Assembly (NCBI GenBank): GCA_041690355.1
Contig: JAWLHK010000004.1
Coordinates: 62,001-126,000 of the forward strand
Direction of reading: 5' to 3'
Origin: JAWLHK01 sp041690355 [NCBI: bacterium]
Lineage (GTDB): Bacteria > J088 > JAWLBW01
Length of the DNA stretch: 64,000 nucleotides
In this document: in pieces, positions 16,431 to 25,800 of the stretch
Layout of the letters: every line of letters begins with the position of its first letter
How positions within the stretch are numbered: the first letter of the stretch is position 1
Program-made: the position numbers and the translations under genes
Notes under the pieces: generated by a model
Databases searched by the model: none
What the model was told of the DNA's origin: nothing
What the model saw: the letters and a program-made list of their open reading frames with translations, nothing else

Positions 16431-17261
16431 ATGGCCTGGAGGAATCCGCTGGCGCCCCCGCGCCCCGCCGGGATGAGCGACGAAGAGGCGCGCCTCGCCG
16501 CCATCCTGCCGCCCGTGGGGCACACGGTTCCGCCGGCGACCGTAGCGGAACAGGTGCGCGGATTCGCACGCGTGCTCCGCTTCTCGGCCCGGTTCCTCCT
16601 GCGGATGCGCGCGCTCGAGGACATCGCGCTCGGCTCTCCCGCATTCCGCGAGGAATCGAGCGCCTTCCTGCGCACCCTCGGCATCCAGGTGGAAATCCGC
16701 GGAGAAACGCATCTGCAGCGCGACGGCCAGGTGCTCATGTGGAATCAGACGAGCCACCTGGATCATCTCGTGCTCGGCGTGGCGATCCCGGTCGCGTTCC
16801 GCTCGCTCTACAATGTGGAACTCGCCAAGGTTCCCCGCTACGGTCCCTGGCTGCGCAAGCAGGGGCACTTCTTCGTCGATCGCTTCGACGAGGCGCAATG
16901 GCGCGCTTCGATTGCCGAGGCGGCGGCGTGGATCCGGGAGGGGAACACGGTGCTCGTCTCGCCTGAGGGGACGCGCAGCTGGGACGGCCGACTGTTGCCG
17001 ATGAAGCGCGGCGCCTTCCTGCTCGCCGTCGCGGCGCAGCGTCCCATCGTGCCCGTGGTCGTCCGCGGCGCGCAGCCGCTTCTGCCGCGCGGGCGGTTCA
17101 CGGTCAAGCCGGGGATCATCGCGGTGGAATTTCTCGAGCCCATCCCCACGGAAGGCTACACCGAGGAAACGCGGACCGCGCTCGAAGCCCATGTGGCGGA
17201 ACGGTTTCGCGAGGCGCTGCAAGACGGCCCCCCTGTCGTCCCCCGAAGGGTGACCCGCTGA
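16431..17261 (+). CDS. PlsC-like 1-acylglycerol-phosphate acyltransferase family protein
   Basis: 276 aa. The PlsC acyltransferase blocks are present in order: block I as WNQTSHLDH (residues ~103-111), block II as FFVDRFD, block III as VSPEGTRSWDG and block IV as RPIVPVVVRG. Members transfer acyl chains to lysophosphatidate or related acceptors at the inner membrane. In block I (H-x4-D) the catalytic His position is a Gln (CAG), which would be expected to weaken or change activity unless the following His substitutes; this may be normal in its subclade. The ATG at 16431 was preferred; an in-frame ATG at 16473 would also leave all motifs. The last codons are a 22-bp sequence repeated inside dnaE2. 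Confidence 0.85.
   Translation: MAWRNPLAPPRPAGMSDEEARLAAILPPVGHTVPPATVAEQVRGFARVLRFSARFLLRMRALEDIALGSPAFREESSAFLRTLGIQVEIRGETHLQRDGQVLMWNQTSHLDHLVLGVAIPVAFRSLYNVELAKVPRYGPWLRKQGHFFVDRFDEAQWRASIAEAAAWIREGNTVLVSPEGTRSWDGRLLPMKRGAFLLAVAAQRPIVPVVVRGAQPLLPRGRFTVKPGIIAVEFLEPIPTEGYTEETRTALEAHVAERFREALQDGPPVVPRRVTR
17225..17246 (-). repeat. 22-bp repeat shared with dnaE2 insertion
   Basis: The minus strand here (TCGGGGGACGACAGGGGG...) is identical over 22 bp to plus-strand 55987-56008. A partial third copy lies at about 55932-55947. It forms the 3' end of the acyltransferase reading frame. Confidence 0.7.
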
Positions 17262-17380
17262 GCAATGCTGTGCGATAAATCAGAATCCGGGAAGAGACAC
17301 CGCTCTTGCTTCGGCCCTGGCTTCTCCCCCCCTCTCCCCCTCCCCCACTCCCCCACTCCGAAGGGTTCCGTGAAGTGACC

Positions 17381-17725
17381 CTACTTGGCCTTCTTCACAA
17401 ACTCCGACTTCAAGCTCATCGCACCGAAGCCATCGATCCGGCAGTCGATGTTGTGATCCCCCTCGACGAGGCGGATGTTCTTGACCTTGGTGCCGGCCTT
17501 GAGCACGCCGGAGGAGCCCTTGAGCTTGAGGTCCTTGACCACGATCACGCTGTCGCCGTCGGCGAGCTGCGTGCCGTGGGCGTCCTTGACGATCAGGCCG
17601 CCGGCGCCCTCTTCGGCAGCGGCTTCGGGCGACCATTCGTGCGCGCACTCGGGGCACACGAGCAGGGCGCCGTCTTCATAGGTGTACTGGGATCCGCACT
17701 GCGGACATTTGGGTAGTTCAGACAT
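17381..17725 (-). CDS. PhnA/YjdM-family zinc-ribbon protein
   Basis: 114 aa. An N-terminal zinc ribbon [20 protein letters not shown] (C-x2-C...C-x2-C, completed by CPEC) is followed by the compact PhnA beta-barrel ([35 protein letters not shown]). This matches the widespread PhnA domain protein, once named for alkylphosphonate use but of unproven function. Length is normal. The start MSELPKCP was chosen because upstream in-frame extension is repetitive. It is flanked downstream by a C-rich low-complexity tract at about 17310-17345. Confidence 0.9.
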   Translation of the reverse strand: MSELPKCPQCGSQYTYEDGALLVCPECAHEWSPEAAAEEGAGGLIVKDAHGTQLADGDSVIVVKDLKLKGSSGVLKAGTKVKNIRLVEGDHNIDCRIDGFGAMSLKSEFVKKAK

Positions 17726-17769
17726 TCCCCCATGGTAGCAGCCTGCGGCATGGACTGGCGACCCATGGT

Positions 17770-18348
17770 TCACGCCTCGCGCCGGAGCAACGCGATTCTC
17801 CGGCCCGCCGCCGAATCCTCGATCAGCGTGTCGAGCCGGCGCCGGCGCGTCGCCTCGCGCTTCGCGCTGACGACCCACCAGAGGGCGGCCTTGCGATACC
17901 CGGGCGGTTGTGCCCGGAAGTACTTCCATGCGGCGGCGTTCGCACGGAACCGGGCCGCCGCCTCCCGGTCGAGCCGCGGCATCCGGTCCTGGGAGAAGGA
18001 GTACCCCGCCTCGTTCCCGGGATCCCGTTCGGCAAACACACGCAACCCGGCGGGGCGCATCCGGCCCTGCGCCGTCAGCTCCGCGACCTTGCGGATGTTG
18101 ACGGCGCTCCAGACGCTGCCGCGGCGGCGGGGCGTGAAGCGGATGCTGTACCGCTCGGCGTCAATCGACCGGCGGACGCCGTCGATCCAGCCGAAGCACA
18201 GCGCTTCGTCCACCGATTCGGACCACGTCATGCTCGGGCGGCCCGACCCCTTTTTGTAGTAACCGACGAGGAGCTCGGCCGCCGTCGTGTGGTGCTCTTC
18301 GAGCCACCGGCGGAAGTCTGCGGGCGTGGGAAAAAAGGTGGGCTTCAT
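17770..18348 (-). CDS. YdeI/OmpD-associated (DUF1801-like) family protein
   Basis: 192 aa. [18 protein letters not shown] at the N-terminus, [20 protein letters not shown] near residue 50 and [21 protein letters not shown] near residue 70 are the hallmark blocks of the YdeI family. The C-terminal [22 protein letters not shown] helix completes it. These proteins are small and cytosolic, often linked to peptide resistance or stress, without a defined reaction. The ATG at 18348 begins directly at the conserved N-terminus. Confidence 0.85.
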   Translation of the reverse strand: MKPTFFPTPADFRRWLEEHHTTAAELLVGYYKKGSGRPSMTWSESVDEALCFGWIDGVRRSIDAERYSIRFTPRRRGSVWSAVNIRKVAELTAQGRMRPAGLRVFAERDPGNEAGYSFSQDRMPRLDREAAARFRANAAAWKYFRAQPPGYRKAALWWVVSAKREATRRRRLDTLIEDSAAGRRIALLRREA

Positions 18349-18548
18349 GCGGGGTGCGGTTCCGAACGTCTCCTGTGCAGGTGCATCTGCCCCCAGCAAT
18401 CGCTGTGTCGGAGTATCCGGCTGCCGAACCCTGCGCGCTGGAGTCGTCCACACTGTATCAAGGTTCCGCATCCATTTGTCATGAAATCCTGATTCCCTTT
18501 TTCTCACCGCTCCGGCGCAATGGCAGACGCTTTCATTACGGGGTTTCC

Positions 18549-18665
18549 ATGAAGGAGTCCTTCGACTGCTGGGGCGACAACGCGAACGACCAGGTCGGCG
18601 ACGGAAGCGACGCGATGTTCACCCCTTCCGTTCCCGATCCGTCGCCGGTCACGCTGGCGCAGTAG
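18549..18665 (+). pseudogene. RCC1-repeat protein remnant (C-terminal end)
   Basis: The short frame ending at TAG 18665 reads ESFDCWGDNANDQVGDGSDA, one unit of the RCC1 beta-propeller repeat (x-C-W-G-x-N-x-x-x-Q-x-G-D-G). Full proteins have about seven such units and a signal peptide. Only one is left, with unrelated sequence upstream. It is the tail of a deleted surface or periplasmic RCC1 protein. The ~200 bp upstream (18349-18548) holds no other gene I can support. Confidence 0.65.
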
Positions 18666-18842
18666 GAACGGGGCGCGAAGCAATCGGGCCCGCCGCAAGG
18701 CAGGCCTTTTTTACCTTGGCGCGGTCGCCGGCGGCGTCCGCGGCGGCGATGGATTCAGGCGAACCGCCCTGAAACCGGTCTTCGGTGTACTGAAATCCTA
18801 TTCCCTGATTCGCCCCGCAACGCAAGCGAGCACGATCGGAAT

Positions 18843-19250
18843 TCAACCCGCGAACGCCCACCAGGCCAGGACGCCGAGCACGAGAATCATGACGCCGCAG
18901 CCTGCCAGTCCGGCGCCCGGAGACAACTCATGCTCGGGGACAGCGACGTCCGTAAGATCTTCGCCCTCCTCACCGAAGACACGCGCATTCAAGCAGACTG
19001 CGAGCTGCTGCATCTTCCGCAAAGCCGCATGGGAGGGCGTAGTGACCGAGATCGCGCCCGACTCGAACACAAAGGAGACCGGGCTCGATTCCGCGGAGAC
19101 CCGCCACGGGAATTCGTACGGGCCCGCCTCGGATTCGGCGGACGTGCAGGACAGTTCGCCGAACGAGGCGTCTTCGGCGATAGCCGCGCGCACATCGGCG
19201 ACACACAGGCCGGGGCCGTTCGGGCGTCTTATGGTTACGACGTAGCTCAT
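18843..19250 (-). CDS. Hypothetical tail-anchored protein, 135 aa
   Basis: Soluble alpha/beta N-terminal part (MSYVVTIRRPNGPGLCVADV) with a single C-terminal membrane helix (GLAGCGVMILVLGVLAWWAFAG), i.e. tail-anchored with the domain in the cytosol. Family not recognised. MSYVV was chosen because AGGCAGCAAG lies just before it; an ATG five codons upstream has no ribosome-binding site. Confidence 0.7.
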   Translation of the reverse strand: MSYVVTIRRPNGPGLCVADVRAAIAEDASFGELSCTSAESEAGPYEFPWRVSAESSPVSFVFESGAISVTTPSHAALRKMQQLAVCLNARVFGEEGEDLTDVAVPEHELSPGAGLAGCGVMILVLGVLAWWAFAG

Positions 19251-19394
19251 CTTGCTGCCTGCCATTCAGCGGTGCGCCTGCAGGGAGCGCCGCGTACCCA
19301 TCATATCGCCTCGCCCTTTCGCGTCGCAACGGAATGCTCGGGGGCGTCCGGAGCGAACAAGCCGCTCTCAGGAGCCGAGGGGCTCCTGCCGCAA

Positions 19395-20459
19395 CTAGAA
19401 CTGAATCCCGTCCAGCTTGCTGGTATCCAGCAAGGGCATCGTTATGTCGCGATCGAAGATGATGGTGCCCAGCGACGGCGGAACTTCGAACTGCTTATCC
19501 GCCGGGAAGGCATATACATTCATGGTCGCGCACATCTCGCCGTATTGCCCGAATCCGTAGGTGAGCTCGTGATCGGTCTGGTTGAGGTAATGGCAGGTAA
19601 ACGTGATCCCCATCCCCTTCTTCAGGCTGATGGGCGGATCCACGACCACGATGTTGGGGCTGTCCCACTGTTCATTGGTGTAGATCACCTTGTCGAGCGT
19701 TCTGGTTCCGTCATAGATACGCGCTTCGAATTTCGTGAGATACGCATGCGCGTGCGACGCGAGGAGAACGAGGTCGAGGTCGAACGGCACGATGCACGTG
19801 CCGGTAATCTCGCCCTCAGACTGCGGAGCGACCGTGATGTCGCGGTTGTCGCAATTCAGAATATTGGCCGGATGCGGCGTCTCATCCAGCGGCCGGGTAT
19901 AGACATTGAAGCGGCCATGAATGTTGACTTCCTTCCCCGACAGATTGAGCACGTGGTGACTGGTGATAAAGCGACCTGGGGTGGCAATGGCCAGGCCGTA
20001 CCCCTCGGGCATGCGGTACGAGTACTCGCCGACGCCCGCGCCGAACACCAGTTTTCCCTGGTTGAGGCCTTCATGGTCGGGGCGTACTGAATTCTCGAGG
20101 TCGTTTTCGAAGGGGACCAATGGCGAGTCGCCGACGCACGGCGCCTGCTCGGTCAATGGCTCGGGGCTGTGGGCCATGAAGAAGTGATGGGTTCCCCGCG
20201 ACAGATCCGAGTCGACGCCCGTAATCGCGAACGGTGTTTCCGCATACGGAGAGGGGATGGGCATCTGCAAGCAGTACATGGCCTCGGAATAGGCCGCGAG
20301 CGCAAAGGTTCCCGGGTCCAACTGAAACCCGCCGTCTGCCGGCGGGGGGGCCAGCGAGGATCCATCCGGGTCTTTGTCGGCGGCAAGTCCACAGGCCATC
20401 ATGGAGGCAAACGCGACAGGCAGGAGCGTCGCTGCCAGGGTTCTCGATATGGTCGTCAC
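19395..20459 (-). CDS. PHM-like copper type II monooxygenase homologue (exported)
   Basis: 354 aa with an N-terminal export signal (hydrophobic to ASMMAC). The sequence carries what looks like both copper sites of peptidylglycine alpha-hydroxylating monooxygenase. A His-His pair (GTHHFFM, ~105) and a later His (SHHVLNLSG, ~170) match site CuH. H-x-H (ASHAHAYLT, ~240) and a Met in YGEMCATM (~312) match site CuM. In the animal enzymes these copper atoms hydroxylate C-H bonds using ascorbate and oxygen. The bacterial substrate is unknown. The gene is preceded and overlapped (ATGA) by a TetR regulator, suggesting an inducible two-gene operon. Confidence 0.75.
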   Translation of the reverse strand: MTTISRTLAATLLPVAFASMMACGLAADKDPDGSSLAPPPADGGFQLDPGTFALAAYSEAMYCLQMPIPSPYAETPFAITGVDSDLSRGTHHFFMAHSPEPLTEQAPCVGDSPLVPFENDLENSVRPDHEGLNQGKLVFGAGVGEYSYRMPEGYGLAIATPGRFITSHHVLNLSGKEVNIHGRFNVYTRPLDETPHPANILNCDNRDITVAPQSEGEITGTCIVPFDLDLVLLASHAHAYLTKFEARIYDGTRTLDKVIYTNEQWDSPNIVVVDPPISLKKGMGITFTCHYLNQTDHELTYGFGQYGEMCATMNVYAFPADKQFEVPPSLGTIIFDRDITMPLLDTSKLDGIQF

Positions 20460-21148
20460 CGGGGCTCTCCTTTACCCGTCCTTGGGGAACGGCTCACGTG
20501 TTTCGATCCCGTCCGGCTCGGCGCGGATTCGGCCTCGAGCGCCACGAGTTCGGACGGACGCACGGCGCCGCCCGCCCAGATGGCGAGATGCTGCCGGAGG
20601 ACGGCCGCGGGGGGCTGGTTCATTTGCCTGCAATAGTGGACGTCGGCCGCCCGCTCGATCAACGCTTTCAGGGCGTGCAGCGCGATGGTCGGGTCCCGAT
20701 CTTCGCGCACGATGGCGACGAGGTTCCGGCCTCCCTGCATCATGAAGGCAGCGTATTCTTGATCGATGATCGCCTGGGCTTCGGGAAAATCGCGGGCCAG
20801 CTGGCGCCAGAAATCCGGGCTGAAGGACGTCACATAGGCTATCCAGCTGGCGGCGAGTCGATGGATGCGGTGCAGGGCAGGCATCCTGGCCTTGAGTTGG
20901 ATGTCGCGCATGGTCTGCCAACCGGCGACCCGGTGCCTGATGAGCGCGGTGACGAGGTCTGCTTTGCCTGGGAAGTGGCGATAGAGCGTCCGGGTGCTGA
21001 TCCCCAGCTCCGAGGCCAGCCGCGTCATGCCAACATGCCGCGGTCCGACGGCTCGGGCCGCCTGCTCGAATTTTTCGAGAACACGGATTTCCTCGGTGGA
21101 GAAGTCTGCGGGACGACCGGAGGCAGGAGAAACGATGGTTTCGGGCAT
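20456..21148 (-). CDS. TetR/AcrR-family transcriptional regulator
   Basis: 230 aa. The N-terminal HTH (MTRLASELGISTRTLYRHFPGKADLV, residues ~40-65) is typical of TetR. The C-terminal ~150 residues are the variable helical ligand domain. A proline-rich basic tail ends the protein. The ATG at 21148 follows a purine run (GGGGGATG). It overlaps the copper monooxygenase gene by 4 bases and lies just downstream of a dyad operator candidate at 21171-21198, so it probably represses itself and the monooxygenase and responds to a small-molecule substrate or product. Confidence 0.9.
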   Translation of the reverse strand: MPETIVSPASGRPADFSTEEIRVLEKFEQAARAVGPRHVGMTRLASELGISTRTLYRHFPGKADLVTALIRHRVAGWQTMRDIQLKARMPALHRIHRLAASWIAYVTSFSPDFWRQLARDFPEAQAIIDQEYAAFMMQGGRNLVAIVREDRDPTIALHALKALIERAADVHYCRQMNQPPAAVLRQHLAIWAGGAVRPSELVALEAESAPSRTGSKHVSRSPRTGKGEPR

Positions 21149-21170
21149 GGAGGCATCCCCCTGGGGGCTT

Positions 21171-21198
21171 GGAAAATTTCGAGTACCATACATTTTCC
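21171..21198. promoter_or_regulatory. Candidate TetR operator (dyad)
   Basis: Inverted repeat GGAAAAT - 14 bp - ATTTTCC lying 23-50 nt upstream of the TetR start codon, with TATGGTACT within it on the minus strand as a possible -10. Position and symmetry fit autoregulation. Confidence 0.5.
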
Positions 21199-21569
21199 GC
21201 ATTTTCTACCGCCCGGTACCTGCACGGTTCCCCGTTCCAGAAGAGCTTCCGCGGAAACGGGGGTTCCTGGCTTAGGCCTCACGGCGACAGACGTCGCGTT
21301 GTCGGAAGCTCGCTCAGGTCCTGAGGACTTTCCGGAGGCGGACGATGGGACGAAGCAGCCGGCCCGGCAGGCGCAGGGGACTTTTCCCGATCGCGCGGCG
21401 GGCGGCCGGACGGGCGCGAATCAAAGCCGGCGTCGCACAAGGAGCGCACGTGCCAAAAGGCCAGCCGAGAACAGGGGCGTCAGCAGGCCGGGCTCTCCAC
21501 TTTTCCTTGCGGGATGAACTCGCATTTCCAGTCGACGACTCTGACCCTGGAACCCCGGAAGTCCTGCCC
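21199..21569. other. 371-bp stretch without a supported gene
   Basis: No reading frame with a family signature or ribosome-binding site was found on either strand. It is GC-rich and may contain the degraded end of an older gene, but nothing recognisable is left. Confidence 0.5.
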
Positions 21570-22001
21570 TCAGTCGCGCAGCGGGTTGACCCAGCGCACG
21601 CCTTCGAAGCGGGCAAAGTCACTGTCGTTCGAAAAGATTTCTGCGCCGTACTCCATGGCAAAGGCAGCGATCTGAACGTCAGTGGTAAGATTGCCGCCCG
21701 TGCCGAGTGAGCGGAGCAGTCGAAAGGCTGTTTCCAGATGGCGAGTACCGGCGACGAGCAGGTTTGCCTGCGGTCGTTCAAGCCAGCGTTCAACGCGGCC
21801 GATCGCATCTTCGACAGGCAGCGGGTCGGTGAGGACGCGGCGGTTTGTGGCGAGACGAATGAACCCGAAAACGCAGACAGGTGCAAAACCGATCTGACGC
21901 GAGTCATTCATCACCCCTTCAAACCACCTTCGCGCCTTCACGTGCTGCGGAAACGCGTCGATCTCGGCATAGAGCAGAAGGTTGATGTCGGGGACAATCA
22001 C
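21570..22001 (-). CDS. PIN-domain toxin (VapC-like)
   Basis: 143 aa. PIN-domain acidic residues are in place: MIVPDINLLLYAE (first Asp), FGFIRLATN, TTDVQIAAFAMEYG (Asp) and FSNDSDFARFEGVRWVNPL (NDSDF, Asp). Proteins of this TIGR00028-like subgroup are RNases. The start is GTG overlapping the stop of the antitoxin (GTGA), so it is a coupled two-gene toxin-antitoxin operon. The toxin appears intact. Confidence 0.9.
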   Translation of the reverse strand: MIVPDINLLLYAEIDAFPQHVKARRWFEGVMNDSRQIGFAPVCVFGFIRLATNRRVLTDPLPVEDAIGRVERWLERPQANLLVAGTRHLETAFRLLRSLGTGGNLTTDVQIAAFAMEYGAEIFSNDSDFARFEGVRWVNPLRD

Positions 22002-22264
22002 CGCCCACCACGCAGGCGCCCGGAGATCGCGTCATCCTCGAGTTCGTCGGCCAGGCGGTTCAGCGCTCCGGAGTCGATCCCCGGCCGGAGGCTCGTCCGG
22101 TGGGGTTTCACACGAAACTTGCCTCGTGGCTCAGCCTGGCCGGAGGATGCGAGCCCTCTTCTGAGCGCGTCGTTCACGACGTCTTTAAATGGCCGGCGCT
22201 GGCGATGCACTTCGTCCCGCAGTAATTTCTCGACGTCCGGCTCAAGCGTCAAGGTGGTTCTCAT
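21998..22264 (-). CDS. VapB-like antitoxin (ribbon-helix-helix)
   Basis: 88 aa. MRTTLTLEPDVEKLLRDEVH is the RHH DNA-binding strand plus first helix, and RPFKDVVNDALRRGL is the second. The C-terminal tail, which neutralises the PIN toxin, is DELEDDAISGRLRGG. Upstream, an ATCATGATGTCTATACGA segment near 22271-22290 has short repeats that could serve as operator. Confidence 0.85.
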   Translation of the reverse strand: MRTTLTLEPDVEKLLRDEVHRQRRPFKDVVNDALRRGLASSGQAEPRGKFRVKPHRTSLRPGIDSGALNRLADELEDDAISGRLRGGR

Positions 22265-22568
22265 ACAGACATCATGATGTCTATACGACTCTCTGTCAAG
22301 ATGTGTTCCCCCCGAGCGCCTGAAAGCGCGACACGCCAGCCGTAGCAAGCCTTATCGAGATGGCGCGAACCACGCGCGAGAGCGGAATCGGGCCATCCGA
22401 CAGCTCGGGGATGTCGGGCTGTCTCCGAAAGGTTCCTCTGCGAGGTCTGGAGCGTGCCGCCCGAGCGACATCCTTTTCGATGGCCACGGTTCAGGTGCTC
22501 ACATCCTGCTTGCGGAAATCGGATAGCGGCATCCATCTTTAACCGTTACACTGCGGAGTCGTTACGCC
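22265..22568. other. 304-bp stretch without a supported gene
   Basis: Short frames only. The right half (after about 22440) runs into the fragment at 22569. No repeats or RNA features recognised. Confidence 0.4.
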
Positions 22569-22850
22569 TTGTGCGGCCTTCCGGTTCTGGGCTTGCGCGC
22601 CAGTGAAAGCGTCTCGAGCCGCAGCTCGGCCGAGGCGATCAACGGCAGCGTCATCTCCTCGGCGGGCGACAACGGCGGCATCGCACCGGCAGCTACGCGA
22701 CAACTGGTCGACCATGGCGAAACCGTTGATTTGACCTTTGCGCCCGATGCGAATTACACGATGGAATCGGACATCACCACGTGCGGCAGTGACTGCTTCG
22801 CGCAGCTCACCTTCATGGTTCAGGCGATCGGAGTGATGCCGCACAATTGA
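22569..22850 (+). pseudogene. Fragment resembling the N-terminal repeat domain of the adjacent lipoprotein
   Basis: A TTG-initiated 93-codon frame contains ...SSAGDNGGIAPAATRQLVDHGETVDLTFAPDANYT..., which lines up with the G-G-S-I-x-P-x-x-x-x-V-x-x-G-E-T-x-x-F-T-x-x-P-D-x-G domain at residues ~35-95 of the next gene and of the cassette paralogue at 35411. No signal peptide and nothing downstream, so it is either a small independent gene or, more likely, the end of a deleted paralogue. The next gene starts 16 bp after its stop. Confidence 0.5.
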
Positions 22851-22866
22851 CCTCACTGGAGCCCCC

Positions 22867-25800
22867 ATGCTACGTCGTATTCTTGTTGGTGTCCTCTTTG
22901 CACTGTCCTCGCTTATCGCCTGCAGTGATGAACCCGCACCGGACAGGCGCAACCAGGATCTGCCCGATGATTCGGATGATGATCTGGACCCCGAGACAGT
23001 TACGATTCAGGCCATCGCAGGCGCCGGCGGAAGCATTGTGCCGGCCAGCCTTCAGGTTGTCGTCGGCGAAACCGGTGCGTTCACCGTTACGCCTGACGTG
23101 GGGCATGAAATCGCCGGAGTCTCCGGATGCGGAGGGACGCTTGACGGCGCCTCGTTCAGCACGGCAGCGGTAGTCGAAGATTGCCAGGTTGAAGCGACGT
23201 TCGAGAAATTGAGTTATGCAATCGGGGGCACGGTCGCCGGCCTGGAGGGCGCCGGGCTCATCCTGCAGCTGAACGGCGGCGGCGACTTACCCATCACCGC
23301 GAATGGCTCCTTTGTCTTTACCACTCCGCTGGATTTCGGGAGCACGTATGCGGTAACCGTGGCGCAGCAGCCCGGCGAGCCGGCCCAGATCTGTTCGGTC
23401 GAGCAAGGTGCCGGTGAAGTGGAAGACACCGTTACGAATATCCAGGTCAGCTGCATAACACAGTATCCGCTGGCCGTTACCGTGGCAGGCCTGGAAGGCG
23501 GCAGCGTGCTTCTTCGTACGCATGCCGGCGACGAACTGCTGGCGGATGAGAACGGAACCTATGTTTTCACAGCGCTGTATGCCGAAGGCACTGACTATAC
23601 CGTCACGGTTGCCACCCAGCCCGCTACGCCGGGACGCAGCTGCAAAGTGCATGGCGCCACCGGTACGTTGGAACGGCCGGCGTGGGCCCGGGTGCAGTGC
23701 AGCAATTACGCATTGCACTTCGGTGGCGGCAACGGCCAGGTTACCTTTGCACCGGATTTACCGCTTCCGGCAAACGGCGCAGCGTACACCGTCGAGGCCT
23801 GGATCCGCCCCGAGCAGATGGGCCTTCAGGGTATCGTGACCTGGGGCAACCTGGGCAGCGATAATCAGTCCATGGTACTGGGCCTGACCGCCACCGCTCT
23901 GCAGGTATCCTGGCGCGGAAGCGGAAATGTGCTGGAGGCGCCGGTGTCTGATCTCTCCGACACATGGCATCATGTGGCGGCAACGTGGGATGGAGCGACG
24001 CGCAAACTGTTTCTCGACGGCGTCGAGGTGGCCGCCGAGGCCGCCGCGCTCCATGCCGTGCCCGACGGAAGCAATTTTCGTATCGGCCAGGGATTTGCCG
24101 GCCAGTTCTTCAACGGCGCCATCGACGATGTGCGCATCTGGGGCGCCCCGTTAACCGCGGCGACGCTTCAGGCGTGGCGGTTTACCGATGTCATGGATGA
24201 GCACCCCCACCTGGCCGATCTGGTCGGCGCCTGGTCGTTCCGGGCCGGCCTGGGCGACAAGGTTACCGAGGCGACCGGCAAGGGCACGGCATTTAATGGT
24301 CTTCTGGAAGGTGACGTCACCTGGGAGCGGGTCCATGCCCGGGTCAGTGTGACGCCAGCGGCCCTGCGCATCAACACCGACGGCTCGCCCGCAGCGCTTG
24401 CCGCCGCGGCCTACGACGAATATCACAATCCCGTCTCCATCGCGACGTGGTCGTGGGAAAGCGATCATGCGGCGCGCGTAACCGTCGTGGGCGATGGCGC
24501 CGATGCCGTTGTGCAATCGACGACGACCGATACGGGCTTCGGCCATGTGACCGTCGCCGTTGAGGAGCTGGGTGCTTCTGCGACGGCGCTCATTTACGCG
24601 CGCCCGCTCGGCACGTCAGGCACGAGGCAGGTGATCATGGTAAACCACCTGCAGCAATCGAACCCTGTCCGCGGCGTAACCTGGGGCGACGCGTTTGCAA
24701 GGCTCGATGAAGCGCTCCTGGTTGCCGGCGAATACGACGACATCTGGGTTGCCGAAGGTACTTACACCCCCAGCCCGGGCTCGGATCGAAGGGCCGGCTT
24801 CAACCTGAAAAACGGCATGCGCATCTATGGCGGCTTCGACGGCGTCGATACCCGGTTCAATCGCCGGAACCCGGGTACGTATGTGACGACCCTCTCGGGG
24901 GTGTTGCCCGACGGCATTTCCCGCAGCTATCAGGTTGTGAAGGGCGTCAATCTCGATGCCACAGCCTTGTTCGATGGCTTTACCATCACGGGCGGACGCG
25001 CCGATGGCCTCGGTGACCTCGGTTCCGGCGGCGGCCTGTTCCTGTTGAATTCAGCGCCGACCCTGGGTCAGTTGGTCTTCCGCGGAAACCAGGCGGTTTA
25101 TGGCGGCGGTCTTGCGGCCACTGCCAGTAACGTCACCCTCACCAACGCCTATTTCGAAGCCAACACGGCGACCACCGGCGGCGGCCTGTACGCCGACGGC
25201 GGCAGCCTGCAGTTGACAACCGTTGACTTTACAGAAAACCTGAGCAGCAGTGCCGGCGGCGGGTTCCGAACCGTGGCCGCCAGCCCGGTGACCGTGTCCG
25301 ATGTCAGCCTGCTCCAGAATAGCGCCAGCTCGGGTGGCGGCGCCTATGTTGCCGACGCCGGCTCTGCATCGTTCAGCAATTCCGTCTTTGAAGGGAATCT
25401 GGCCACGACGTCGGGGGGCGGACTCTGGGGTAACGGCAGCGTAACCTTGAGCAACGTCAACTTCCAGGCGAATGTGGCCCGCTCCAGCGGCGGCGGCATG
25501 TGGAGCCAGAACAACCATGGCTTCTTTACCGACGTCGTCTTTTCGGAGAATTCGGTGGAGAATACCGACGGCCTGGGCAGTGGCGGTGGGGGTGGACTCT
25601 ATCTGACGTCCGGAATGGACGTCGCCCCCCAGATGAACCGGGTTCAGTTTCTGTCGAATCACGCCCGAACCGGCGGCGCAATGACTCTGCTCAATACCAC
25701 GCCGGTCATCACGAACAGCCTGTTCCGCGGAAATCATGTGACGACCCAGGATCACATCACGCCCGCGGGGGGGGCCATCTGGCTCCAGACCACGTCCAAT

